Assembly (NCBI GenBank): GCA_016743235.1
Contig: VRZD01000020.1
Coordinates: 1-64,000 of the forward strand
Direction of reading: 5' to 3'
DNA from: Pantanalinema sp. GBBB05
GTDB lineage: Bacteria > Cyanobacteriota > Cyanobacteriia > Leptolyngbyales > Leptolyngbyaceae
DNA length: 64,000 bases
Part shown: piece by piece, positions 16,186 through 25,600 of the stretch
How the letters are laid out: each line of letters begins with the position of its first letter
Numbering within the stretch: the stretch's first letter is position 1
Notes under the pieces: model-generated
The model's database searches: none
Told to the model about the DNA's origin: nothing
The model's input: the letters and a program-made list of their open reading frames with translations, nothing else
Program-made: the position numbers and the translations under genes

Positions 16186-17007
16186 ATGAAATTAGATATT
16201 TTCAAAAAGCACAATCTTCATATCATCGGTAACTTAAACGCTACTGAGACATTAGTCTTTGCCCACGGCTACGGCAGTGAGCAGTCAGCTTGGAAATTCA
16301 TTACGCCAGAATTCGAGAAGCGATACCGATTGGTGCTATTTGACATGGTGGGGTGCGGCAATTCAAACCTGGCTGCTTTTACTTCTGAGCATTATGGTTC
16401 CTTGCACAAATATGCCGACGACCTGATTGAAATATGTGATGAGATGAAGCTCCAGCAGACTCATCTGATTGCCCATTCTGTCAGCAGTATTATTGGAACC
16501 TTAGCCGTTTTGAAGCGCCCAAATCTGTTTTTAACCTGCGTGTTCATCGGTGCCTCACCCCGTTATCTGGATGATGAAGGCTATATCGGAGGTTTCACAA
16601 AGCAACAGGTCATCAGTTTACTACTGGAAATGGCTGAGAATTATACCGACTGGTTGGATGGGTTTGCGCCAGTCGTGATCCAGGCACCCAACAACCCAGA
16701 ATTGGTGAACGAATTTGCCACTAGTCTAGCTAAGATGCGCCCAGGGACTTCAATTGAAATTGCTCGCAAAATCTTCTTTTGCGATCACAGGTTGGATGTT
16801 GCCCAATTGAAACTCCCTGTGTTACTCCTGCACTCGCGGGAAGATGTAGTGGTCCCGTATCAAGTCGGTGAGTACCTGCATCAAGTCATTCCCAACAGCC
16901 GATTACACTGGATTTCCACTCCTGGGCATTTCCCTCATATGACTAATCCAGGTGAGATTATCAAAGCAATCACTCAACACCTAAGTGGGATATGTCAAAA
17001 AAGATAG
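16186..17007 (+). CDS. Alpha/beta hydrolase, RsbQ-like
   Basis: 273 residues. Alpha/beta-hydrolase fold with an early HGYGSEQSAW oxyanion loop, nucleophile serine in LIAHSVSSIIG, Asp in LHSREDVVVP and His in TPGHFPHMT. This arrangement is typical of RsbQ/KAI2-type small-molecule hydrolases. In Bacillus RsbQ works with a PAS phosphatase in stress signalling; no such partner is visible here. The start is ATG 16186, four bases after GGAG. The gene sits between unit 1 and a minor tail gene as a phage-borne accessory gene. Confidence 0.75.
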   Translation: MKLDIFKKHNLHIIGNLNATETLVFAHGYGSEQSAWKFITPEFEKRYRLVLFDMVGCGNSNLAAFTSEHYGSLHKYADDLIEICDEMKLQQTHLIAHSVSSIIGTLAVLKRPNLFLTCVFIGASPRYLDDEGYIGGFTKQQVISLLLEMAENYTDWLDGFAPVVIQAPNNPELVNEFATSLAKMRPGTSIEIARKIFFCDHRLDVAQLKLPVLLLHSREDVVVPYQVGEYLHQVIPNSRLHWISTPGHFPHMTNPGEIIKAITQHLSGICQKR

Positions 17008-17137
17008 TGTTCCAGGGATGTTGCTGGACGAGCCAGATAATTGAAGCGATAAGGCTTTACAAGCTATAACAACGCGTTTAGAGCACTACCGATGTGGTCA
17101 AGGGAGAGTATAAGCCTGCTTGAAGTATCTCTTAGCA

Positions 17138-17635
17138 TTACGCGATTACCTTCTCATCACATTCCTCAAATGCCACAGACACCGTGTAGTAACGGACGTT
17201 CCCCTTCCAGCCATAGCCAGCAATCTCTGGTGGTTTCACAAACCATACATAAAACTGTGCATAGTAGGCGACATCACTGCCTTGAATAATTTCGATATCA
17301 TTCGGTGCTGGGGCTTTCTCTCTAGTTCTGGGTGAGGCTTCCACAAACAGTTGCAAGGTGTCAGTCAACAGCACTCGCGGATCATCTGTACTGTCAAACC
17401 GTCTGCGCTTCATGTGCTCCTGGTAAATCCCTTGCAAGGTAATCCAGTCGGTTTGACTTAGGGTCGGGGTGAACTCCCATAAATTTGGTTGTTCGTAGGC
17501 TAGACCATAAGCCACAAAAGTATTGTAAGCGCTGCGTTCCTGCGACAGCTCCGGCTCAATTCGTGGCATCTTGAATTCGTCAAACCCGACGATCGAGAGC
17601 GATCGACTTCCGATCGCTAAACTAATTCCACCCAT
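17138..17635 (-). CDS. Putative minor tail protein
   Basis: 165 residues, start MGGISLAIGS. It lies between the tape measure and the tail-tip gene, where siphophages encode distal tail or minor tail proteins; sequence alone does not show the fold. The promoter-side motif TGTCATGACTCCCTGACA is 32 bp upstream with a palindrome copy between. Its first codons are duplicated at 18.6 kb. Confidence 0.55.
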   Translation of the reverse strand: MGGISLAIGSRSLSIVGFDEFKMPRIEPELSQERSAYNTFVAYGLAYEQPNLWEFTPTLSQTDWITLQGIYQEHMKRRRFDSTDDPRVLLTDTLQLFVEASPRTREKAPAPNDIEIIQGSDVAYYAQFYVWFVKPPEIAGYGWKGNVRYYTVSVAFEECDEKVIA

Positions 17636-17640
17636 GGTTC

Positions 17641-17663
17641 AAATCCGCAACCGTTGCGGTTTT
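17641..17663. repeat. 23-bp palindrome, copy 5 (filled site)
   Basis: Central C, one mismatch in the right arm. It sits five bases upstream of the minor tail start codon. The duplicated segment at 18605-18690 lacks it, giving a filled/empty comparison. Confidence 0.9.
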
Positions 17664-17666
17664 AAA

Positions 17667-17684
17667 TGTCATGACTCCCTGACA
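17667..17684. promoter_or_regulatory. TGTCA-N8-TGACA motif upstream of minor tail gene
   Basis: TGTCATGACTCCCTGACA, inverted repeat with 5-bp arms. A short companion, agtttacct, follows at about 17700, as beside the tail-tip copy. Confidence 0.45.
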
Positions 17685-17747
17685 ATCTCAGGCTGACACT
17701 AGTTTACCTGCGGGAATTCTCTTTAGTAGAGAGTTTGAGGTGAAGCT

Positions 17748-18599
17748 TTGAGTTCTAGTCTGAATGATGATGGAGTGGTCAATCTTAACCTTGACGGCAA
17801 TGAGCATAACACTGGGGACAACACCTTAGTTCCGATCGGTGGCAAGCTGCCATATTGCTTTGAAGTACCTACTAGTAAGCTCTTAGATGTATTCATTGCT
17901 TTGAGTCCCCGCAGCCGCAATCTTACCGTCAAACAGCGAAAGAAGTTAAGGCAGCAGGTCAACAGCAAGCTGTATAACAAAACCCGACCTGGATTTTATT
18001 TGGAAATAAGTACCGCCTTTCACGTTGCCTATGCAGGTCAACCGCGAGGTGCGGGAACTCAACATCACTGGCGAATTTTTTGCACAGAGGAGCTAAAAGC
18101 TCGAATCGAAACACTGATTGCGGGAACTGCTATGACGGTTGAGGGGCAATCAGTCAATGCGAATGGAGCGGACGGCAACTATTCGAGGGAATGGGGAGGG
18201 CTGTATTTTCGTTCAGAGGCTGAAGTAAGAATCGCAGAAGCGCTGAATCAAACTGGACTACTGTTTTTTGCAAATACTCGCGGGCGAGTTGGATTACAAG
18301 ACACAGTGGTAAGCAACGACCAGTTGACAGGGCGAGTAGAAGCTGACTTCATGATTTTCCATCAAGGTAAATGCCTGATTTTAGAAGTTGATGGTCAGCA
18401 TCATCTGGAAGATGGGCAGGTTATTCGAGACTATGCGCGCGATCGGGTTCTGCTTCGTGCTGGACTGCCAACTGTCCGGTTTACAGCCAAGGATTGCTTT
18501 GAACGACCGCATGAGGTTGTTTCAGAGGTTGTATCTATCCTGCTTCAGAAATGTAGTTTCGAGATGACGATCGCTCAACCAAGACCAATGACTTTGTAA
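17748..18599 (+). CDS. DUF559-type PD-(D/E)xK nuclease
   Basis: 283 residues. The C-terminal 100 residues carry the DUF559 core: FRSEAEVRIAEAL, then EADFMIFHQGKCLILEVDGQ (catalytic Asp and Glu-x-Asp) and DYARDRVLLRAGLPTVRF. This is a Vsr-like restriction-endonuclease fold. The N-terminal half is unrecognised. The start is TTG with GAGGTG upstream. It is oriented against the phage genes and flanked by about 80-bp copies of the start of the minor tail gene, so it looks like an inserted homing or defence gene. Confidence 0.75.
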   Translation: MSSSLNDDGVVNLNLDGNEHNTGDNTLVPIGGKLPYCFEVPTSKLLDVFIALSPRSRNLTVKQRKKLRQQVNSKLYNKTRPGFYLEISTAFHVAYAGQPRGAGTQHHWRIFCTEELKARIETLIAGTAMTVEGQSVNANGADGNYSREWGGLYFRSEAEVRIAEALNQTGLLFFANTRGRVGLQDTVVSNDQLTGRVEADFMIFHQGKCLILEVDGQHHLEDGQVIRDYARDRVLLRAGLPTVRFTAKDCFERPHEVVSEVVSILLQKCSFEMTIAQPRPMTL

Positions 18600-18604
18600 A
18601 ATAA

Positions 18605-18690
18605 CCCGATCGCTAAACTAATTCCACCCATCGTTTAATGTCATGATTCCCTGACAATCCAGGGCTGAAACCAGTGTGCCCATGGGAATT
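18605..18690. repeat. Duplicated start region of minor tail gene (empty site)
   Basis: Matches 17605-17725 without the palindrome. On the minus strand it encodes MGGISLAIG and carries TGTCATGATTCCCTGACA at 18639-18656. It flanks the far side of the DUF559 gene. Confidence 0.8.
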
Positions 18691-18742
18691 CAGGTCTGAG
18701 CAAAAAGGTGTCATTTTTCACGATTGGTCAGCATTGAGTTTC

Positions 18743-18765
18743 AAATCCGCAACCGTTGCGGATTT
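18743..18765. repeat. 23-bp palindrome, copy 6
   Basis: Perfect, central C. Joined to the tape-measure end remnant. Confidence 0.95.
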
Positions 18766-18766
18766 G

Positions 18767-18809
18767 CCTACTTGCCTGATGCCCTAATCCGTTGTTTGCT
18801 GAAATCAGC
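18767..18809 (-). pseudogene. Remnant of tape-measure 3' end
   Basis: On the minus strand this reads ADFSKQRIRASGK and stop, against ADFSKQRIRAAGK at the true end of the tape-measure gene (19616). With the palindrome it forms a direct repeat of about 66 bp with 19591-19658, bracketing the response regulator. Confidence 0.8.
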
Positions 18810-19256
18810 TCAACGTGGGACTTCATTTAGCAGCAACCAATACATTCCTAGTTGGCGGACGGCAGCGGAGAACTGAATAAAGTCGATCGGTTTGCAAATG
18901 TAACTGTTACAGCCATAGCTATAACTATCCACAAAGTCTCTCTGCTCATTTGAACTGGTAAAGACCACAACGGGTAAAAAGCGAGTGCGATCGTCAGCCC
19001 GTAGACGTTGCAATACCTCAATCCCATTAATGCGTGGCAGTTGCAGATCGAGCAGAACAACCGCTGGCTGAATTTGGGTATTGCGTCCTGCGTATTGACC
19101 TGTTCCAAATAAATAGTCCAACGCTTCTACCCCATCTCGCGCTACAACAATCTCATTCATGAGACCGCTACGTTGTAGCGCTCGAATGGTTAGCTCTTCA
19201 TCATCAGGATTATCTTCTACTAAAAGAATGTTGCGCGGCGTTAGCCCTGAGGTCAT
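18810..19256 (-). CDS. Response regulator, single receiver domain (Rcp1-like)
   Basis: 148 residues, only a receiver domain: acidic pocket LVEDNPDDEEL, phospho-acceptor Asp in AVVLLDLQLPRING, Thr/Ser switch VVFTSSN and Lys in YICKPIDF. Stand-alone receivers of this type partner cyanobacterial phytochromes and hybrid kinases. No kinase is nearby. It lies between the tape-measure end and a copied tape-measure tail, so it is an acquired cargo gene. Its stop codon directly abuts that remnant. Confidence 0.85.
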   Translation of the reverse strand: MTSGLTPRNILLVEDNPDDEELTIRALQRSGLMNEIVVARDGVEALDYLFGTGQYAGRNTQIQPAVVLLDLQLPRINGIEVLQRLRADDRTRFLPVVVFTSSNEQRDFVDSYSYGCNSYICKPIDFIQFSAAVRQLGMYWLLLNEVPR

Positions 19257-19293
19257 GTAAAGTAAGTTTAATTATTATTTATGAATGTAAAAA

Positions 19294-19302
19294 ATTATAC
19301 CA
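19294..19302 (-). promoter_or_regulatory. Extended -10 promoter of response regulator
   Basis: On the minus strand TGG TATAAT, 38 bp before the start codon, with a TG extension; no good -35 box. Confidence 0.4.
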
Positions 19303-19470
19303 CTTTTTCAGCGATTAGATCAGTAGTGGAGAGCGGCTAACTTGCCGGAATTACAGCTGTCGTACTTTTGAATGGCTTGGCGGCTCAGGTGGTCTGTCCG
19401 CTTAAACGCTACTTTTGGAATAAATTAGGTTTCTTTCCACGCCCATCAAAACTTGATTGCTAGAATAAAA

Positions 19471-19496
19471 CCCGATCGCAGTGAAGTACGATCGGG
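19471..19496 (-). terminator. Terminator-like hairpin
   Basis: CCCGATCG / CGATCGGG arms with TTTT following on the minus strand. A second stop after the tape-measure terminator. Confidence 0.5.
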
Positions 19497-19546
19497 CGAA
19501 GCAACATAGAAACCTGATTCTATCTTTTTCTGGTTTAAATAGAAAT

Positions 19547-19578
19547 TAAGGGGGTGCATTGTAAGGTGCACCCCCTTA
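19547..19578 (-). terminator. Tape-measure terminator
   Basis: Perfect 12-bp arms TAAGGGGGTGCA / TGCACCCCCTTA with an 8-base loop, then a T-rich stretch on the minus strand. Confidence 0.65.
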
Positions 19579-19590
19579 ACTTCTATCTTA

Positions 19591-19613
19591 GAATCCGCAA
19601 CCGTTGCGGATTT
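19591..19613. repeat. 23-bp palindrome, copy 7
   Basis: Central C, first base changed (GAATCC). Two bases past the tape-measure stop. Confidence 0.9.
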
Positions 19614-19615
19614 GC

Positions 19616-22600
19616 CTATTTCCCTGCTGCCCGGATCCGTTGTTTGCTGAAATCAGCCCAGAGTCTTGCCCCGTCCCTCAATGGTCGTGGGGCGGAGACA
19701 TGCAGGCTCCGGGGTGCTGCTGCCAGATTAACGACCTGTTCCCGTAGTCGCCGGAACTCATCCAGTAATTCCCGATCGCTACCTCGACCTTTGCCACCAG
19801 CAACTACAACAGTGGGTGAAACAGGAGTGGATGACATCGCGATCGCTTCTTGAGCCAGTTTGACCGCATCGCCATGATTGAGGATGTAGCCAGAAGCTGA
19901 CGGCACAAAGTATTCCCAACCAGCTTCACCTACTTTGTAGACTTGTCCCTCATCAACTGTTCCCCCGAGCCGTCTACCGGGTGGCTTGCCTTTGCCAGGG
20001 GCGGCTGGTTGTTTAGATGGCTGTTGTCCACTTTCAGGAGCGGGAATTTTAGTGGATTCCAGAATTTCCTTTTGCTTCTGGGCATTCTCTAAATCCTTCT
20101 GCCGTTGCTGTTCCTTAAAGCTGGCTTCCTTATCCCGCTCGGCATCCTTGAATGTCCGCTCCTTCGATTCCTGATCAGCCTTAAATTTACGCTCGGCTTC
20201 CTTCTCAGCATCCTTGAACTTGCGATCGGTTTCTTCCTCCTGCTTCTTAAACTCCCGCTCCTTGGCACGTTCAGCATCTTGGAACTGCTGTTCCTTGGCT
20301 TGTTGTTCCGCCTGGAATTGCTTGTCTGCTGCCTTTTCAGCTGCTTGAAACTGCTGCTCTTTGGCTTGTTCAGCGGTCTTAAATTGTTGTTCAGCCGCTT
20401 GTTGCTGCTGCTTAAACGCAACTTCCTTGAGGCGTTCAGCTTCTTTGAAAGCCGCCTCATCAACTTTCTGCTGTTCCTTAAACGCAAATTCTTTCTGCCG
20501 CTCAACCTCTCTGAATGCCGCTTCCTCAGCCTTCTGTTGCAATTCAAAGGCTTGTTCAGCCGCTTTCTGCTGATCCTGGAAGGTTTGTTCAGCAACTCGT
20601 TTCTCATCCTCAAACGCCCGTTGTTTTTCCTCCTGGGCTGCCTGGAACTCTTCTTCAGCCGCGCGATCGGCTTGTTCCTGCCCACTCTTTTGCCGCTCCT
20701 CAATTTTGCGGATGGTGTCTTGCAGAATTTGATTGTCAGCCTCAGTGGCGGCATTCTGAATCCCACTCACTTGCTTAGCTAAGTTGACAATCTGATCCGG
20801 CGACAACACCTGATTAGCCAGGTTCAATCCAGAAACCCGACTATCAATTTTCTGTTGTTGCTGGAGCCGTCGGCGTTCTTCCGGCGATGCCCCCGCGATC
20901 GCTACCTTGGATTGGGCGGCAGAGAATGATTGCTCCTGAGCTTTCCGACGGTTGTTCTGCTCATTCTTGAACTTGCGTTCGTCTGCTTGCAACTCATCCT
21001 GGAAGCGGCGATCGCGCGCCTCCATCTCAGTCTTAAATTGCCGTTCCTTATCCTGCTGTGCAGTCTGAAACTTCTCTTTGGCTAGATCCTGAGTGCGCTG
21101 GAACTGCTGCTCCCTGGCTTGCTTCTGATTCTGATAAGCTTCCTCTTGCTGTTGCTTGGTCGTTTGGAACTGCTGTTCCCGTTGCTGTTTAGCAGTCTGA
21201 AACTCTTCTTCCTGTTGCTGGCGTTGGGATTGGAACTGTTGCTCCCGCTGTTCTTTGCCTTTCTGGAACTGGCGTTCCCGTGCTTCTTTAGCTGCCTGGT
21301 TAGCATCCTGAGCGGCTTGCTGCTCGGCTTGGAACTGGCGTTCCCGTCCTAACTTGGCATCCTGAAACTCCTGTTCCCGTGCCAGTTTTTCATCCTGGAA
21401 CTGACGTTCCCGTGCCTGTTTATCATCCTCAAATTGCTGCTCTGCTTTCTTTTTGGCATCCTCAGCCGCTCGCTCCCTGTCCTTCTGAGCAGATTCAAAG
21501 TCCTTGCCAGCATCTTTCTCAGCTTGCCCCCCGTCACGGGTAGCCCTGGCATTCTGCTGTTTGGTAGCGATATTCTGCTCTAGGACTTTTGTCTGGTTGT
21601 TAAGCGCTTTGATTTGCGCTTCAATCCCAGCAACTGCGTCATTCTTAGCGGCTTCCTGCTCAGGGGTAGCTGCCTCCACCGCTTTAGCGGCTTCCAGTTC
21701 TTGTTCTAGAGCTTTGACCTTGTCTTTCCCCAGTTTTAATGCCGCTTTGGCACGTTTTTCCTGCTCTGAAGTAAACGTGTCGGTACCGGCTAAATCTTTG
21801 TTGATGGCTTTGATTTTGGAGCCAACGGCAGCAAAGTCGTTGCTTGAAGCAGTGGAACCAGCCGCAAGTGCGTCTAAATCTTCATTCGCTTTCCGCAAAT
21901 TGCTGGCGTACTTAGCAAACTCAATACCAGCGATCGCAAGGGCAACCGCTCCAATGATGGGCACTAATGTTGTCATTGAAGCCGCTAAGGCTCCGAACAC
22001 TGGAACTCCGGCAGCAGCGGCACCTGTGCTCACACCTAAACTACCTGCCAAAATTCCCTGTGCAGCGGCTAAATTGCCAGTAGCCAGAGCATTTAATACT
22101 TTTGAGGCGGTATTCGCCGCCGTAGCCACCGTATTGGCAACTGTAGCCGCCGCTGCAAGAGTTTGTTTAACGACCATTGAAGTGCTTGCCAGGTTATAGG
22201 CTGCAATAGCCGCCGTTGCTGCTGCCAAAATGCCGACGAATCCCCCGATCGCAAACACCACGCCTTGACTAGCAGGACTGAGTGCATTGAAGCCAGCAAT
22301 GAGTGAGGTTGCGGCTCGGAGCAGAGGTTCTAAGCCAACAGAAACAAAGCCACCGATGTTTTGGGTTGTATTGCCCAGCGTGGCATTAAATTGGCTGAGC
22401 GCTCCCCCTACCCCCTCCTGTAATTCCTTACCCGCTCTATTTGTTGAGCCTGCCAGATTATCGATCGCTTTATCGATGTTGGCAACTTTCTCAACATTGG
22501 CATTGATTAATGTGGCTACGGTCCTCCCTCCTTGAGTACCAAAGAGAGAATCCATAATCACGTCTTTGTCCGCTTGACCTAAACCCTCCAGTTGCTTCTG

Positions 22601-25600
22601 CACTATCTGCAAAATTTCTGGGAATGGTTTCAGTTGACCATCGGCATTTCTAACTCCTGTTTGCAAAATTGCAAATGCTTTCTGGGCTTTAATTGAGGTG
22701 CGAGCCACACCATCTAAATCAGTTGCTGCTCCTGCACTGACAATTTTGATCCGGCGCAACGCTTCTGCTAAACCGGTGCCCCCTGCGCTGCCCTTGATGC
22801 CTGCGCCTGCCAGAATCGCTAGCGATCGTACGGTATCTTCAAAGGACTGATTCGCATCCACTGATGATGCCCCGGCATAGGCTAGCGCTTCTCCAAGGTC
22901 ATTAAATCCAGCTTCAGAAGCATTAGAAACGGCAGTGATCGTGTCTGCTACCCGTTCTGAATCTTTCGCGGCAAATCCGAAGACGTTGATCGCTTGACCA
23001 ATGACCTGGGAAACGCGAGTGATATCCTCACCGCTAGCCACTGAAGCTAGCGTGACTCCCTTCAATGCCTCCCTGGTCTGATCCGCCGAAAATCCTGCCC
23101 GTCCTAGTTCTACTGCCACAGTGGCAATTTCCTGAGAACTCTTCCCAGTGGTGGAACCGAGCTGAATAACCTCTTCCCTCAACCGACCTAATGCCTCAGT
23201 TCCACTGCTCTCCGTGACGACCCCAAATGTGCGGATGGTCTTATCAAAGTCAATAAACTGTTGAGTTCCCTTCGCCGCGATCGCGCCGAGACCCGCCGCC
23301 ACCGCACCGGATACCACAGCCACTCCTTGCAACCCCTGTTGGGATGCTCCCGCCGCTTTCGCTACCTGTTCAAACTGAGCCTTGGTTAGCCCTAACTCTC
23401 GGTTCAGGATGGTGAGCTTTTGGGCGTTGCTTGCCCCGACGGCATCCAGTTCCTTAAACTTGCGTACCGCCTCATCTGCCTTAGCCGCCGTTAGACCCAG
23501 ACTGCCAGCCAGCTGTTGAGCAGCAGTGAAGCTCTTGCCCGTGGTGCTGGCAAGCTTGGTAGTATCCGCACTATTCCCACCAGCCTGCCGTTGCGCCTGT
23601 ACTTGGCTAGCTTTGCGGGCGGCTGACTCTAATCGAATGAACTGTTCACGGGTAATCCCTAACTCCTGGGACAATGCCGCAAATCGTTCCTTCGAGGTGG
23701 CATTGACATTCTGAAGTTCCTGTAACCGCTTGATGGCTGTATTAGCGCTAGCTGCCGTCAGGTCTAGTGACTTGGCAAATTGCTCTGCCGTCTGGATGTT
23801 GATGCCCAGTGTTCCAGCCAGTTTAGTCGTCTGCGACCCCTCCGAAACCCTCCCCCGTTGCTGTTGGGTTGCCTGGGTTTGTTGTCGTTTCAATTCTCGA
23901 TCGGCGATCGTGGTCAGTTGCTGTTGAGTTCTGGCCTCACTCACCTGCCGTCGGTTAGCGGCAATTTCCGCCTGTTGCTGGCGACGATCGTCAATAATCG
24001 CGAGTCGGGCTGCTGACGCTGTAGCCGCTTGTTCCTGCCTAGCGATCGCGGTCTGTTGAGCTTGTTCCAAGCGGGATTGAGCCGCAATCCGTTGCTGAGT
24101 GCGTCTATCTTCAGCGGCGGCTTGCTGTTGGGCAGATCTAGTCCGACTCTGGGCTAACCGCTCATCGGCTCTGATTTGCTCATTGACCTGTTTCTGAGCA
24201 GCGGCTGTAGCCTGTTGAGTGCGTCTGTCCTCCAACGTGGTTCGTCTAACTTCCGCCTGCTGAGCCTGTTCCTGCCGCTTCTGTTGCTGCTGAGCCGCGC
24301 GGTCCCGTTCTTTGGACAATTCGCCTTCGGCTTTAATCTGAGCCTGAGTTGCCTGCTGTTGGGCTTTGGTCTGGGCTTGAGCCTCACGGATGCTCCGTTG
24401 TTGAGCCGCTCCTGCTGCCCGGTCAGCTTCCCTCGCCTGAGCTGCTGTCAGTTGTTGGTCAGCTTTAGATTGAGCGTTCGCTTGCTGTTGAGCGGCTTTA
24501 GTCCGGCTCTGGGCTAACTGTTCATCGGCTCTGGTTTGCTCATTGGCTAAGCGTTGAGTCGCTCTAGTTTGCTCATTGGCTTGTTTCTGGGTCGCTGCAA
24601 CGGCTTGCTGAGCGCGTCTGTCCTCCAGTGTGGTCCGTCTAACTTCTGCCTGTTGGGCTTGCTCCTGCCGTTTCTGCTCAGCCGTCTGTAATTTGGACTC
24701 ATTCTGCTGAGCCTGTTCCTGCCGTTTCTGTTGCTGCTGAGCGGTCCGGTCCCGCTCCTTTGCCAGCTCTGACTCAGCTTTAATTTGAGCTTGAGTTGCC
24801 TGCTGTTGGGCTTTGGTCTGAGCTTGAGCCTCACGGATGCTCCGCTGTTGTGCGGCTCCTGCGGCTCGGTCAGCTTCTCTCGCCTGAGCTGCCGTCAGTT
24901 GTTGGTCAGCTTTGGATTGAGCATTCGCCTGATCCTGAGCGGCTTTAGCTCGACTTTGGGCTAACCGCTCATCGGCTCTAGTTTGCTCATTAACCTGTTT
25001 CTGGGTCGCTGCAACCGCCTGCTGAGCGCGCTTATCCGCTTCAGCCGCTGCTTTCGTTTGGGCTTGAGCCGCCTTTTCAGCAACCGTGGCCGTTCTAGAC
25101 TTTTCCTGAGCTAACTTCTGTTCATTGGTCAGAGCCTGCTGATTCAGCCTCTCCTGCTCAGATTGAGTTTTGATCTGAGCCTGAGCGGTCTTCTCAGTTG
25201 CCTGAGCCGTTTTGGACTTCTCCTGAGCCAGCTTCTGTTCACCAACCAAGGCTTGATCAACCAGCTTTTGCTGTTGTTGCTGAACCTTGGTCTCTTCAAC
25301 AGCAGCCTTGCTGGCTACTGCCGCCGATCTGGACTTCTCCTGAGCTAACTTCTGTTCATTGGTCAGAGCCTGCTGATTCAACCTCTCCTGTTCCGACTGG
25401 GTTTTGATCTGAGCCTGAGCTGCCTTTTCAGCAGTTGTGGCCGTTCTAGATTTCTCCTGAGCCAGCTTCTGTTCATTGGTCAGAGCCTGCTGATTCAACC
25501 TCTCCTGTTCCGACTGGGTTTTGATCTGAGCCTGAGCTGCCTTTTCAGCAGTTGTGGCCGTTCTAGATTTCTCCTGAGCTAACTTCTGTTCATTGGTCAG

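Larger units (their letters stand above)
19257..19615. other. Gap between response regulator and tape measure
   Basis: No gene. It holds an extended -10 promoter for the response regulator, two minus-strand terminators and one palindrome copy; the remainder (about 19320-19440) shows nothing. Confidence 0.5.

Noticed and set aside
20089..25407. Long frames on both strands opposite the tape-measure gene
   Set aside because: They are products of the repetitive Gln/Lys/Glu codons; low-complexity leucine or arginine runs without ribosome-binding sites.
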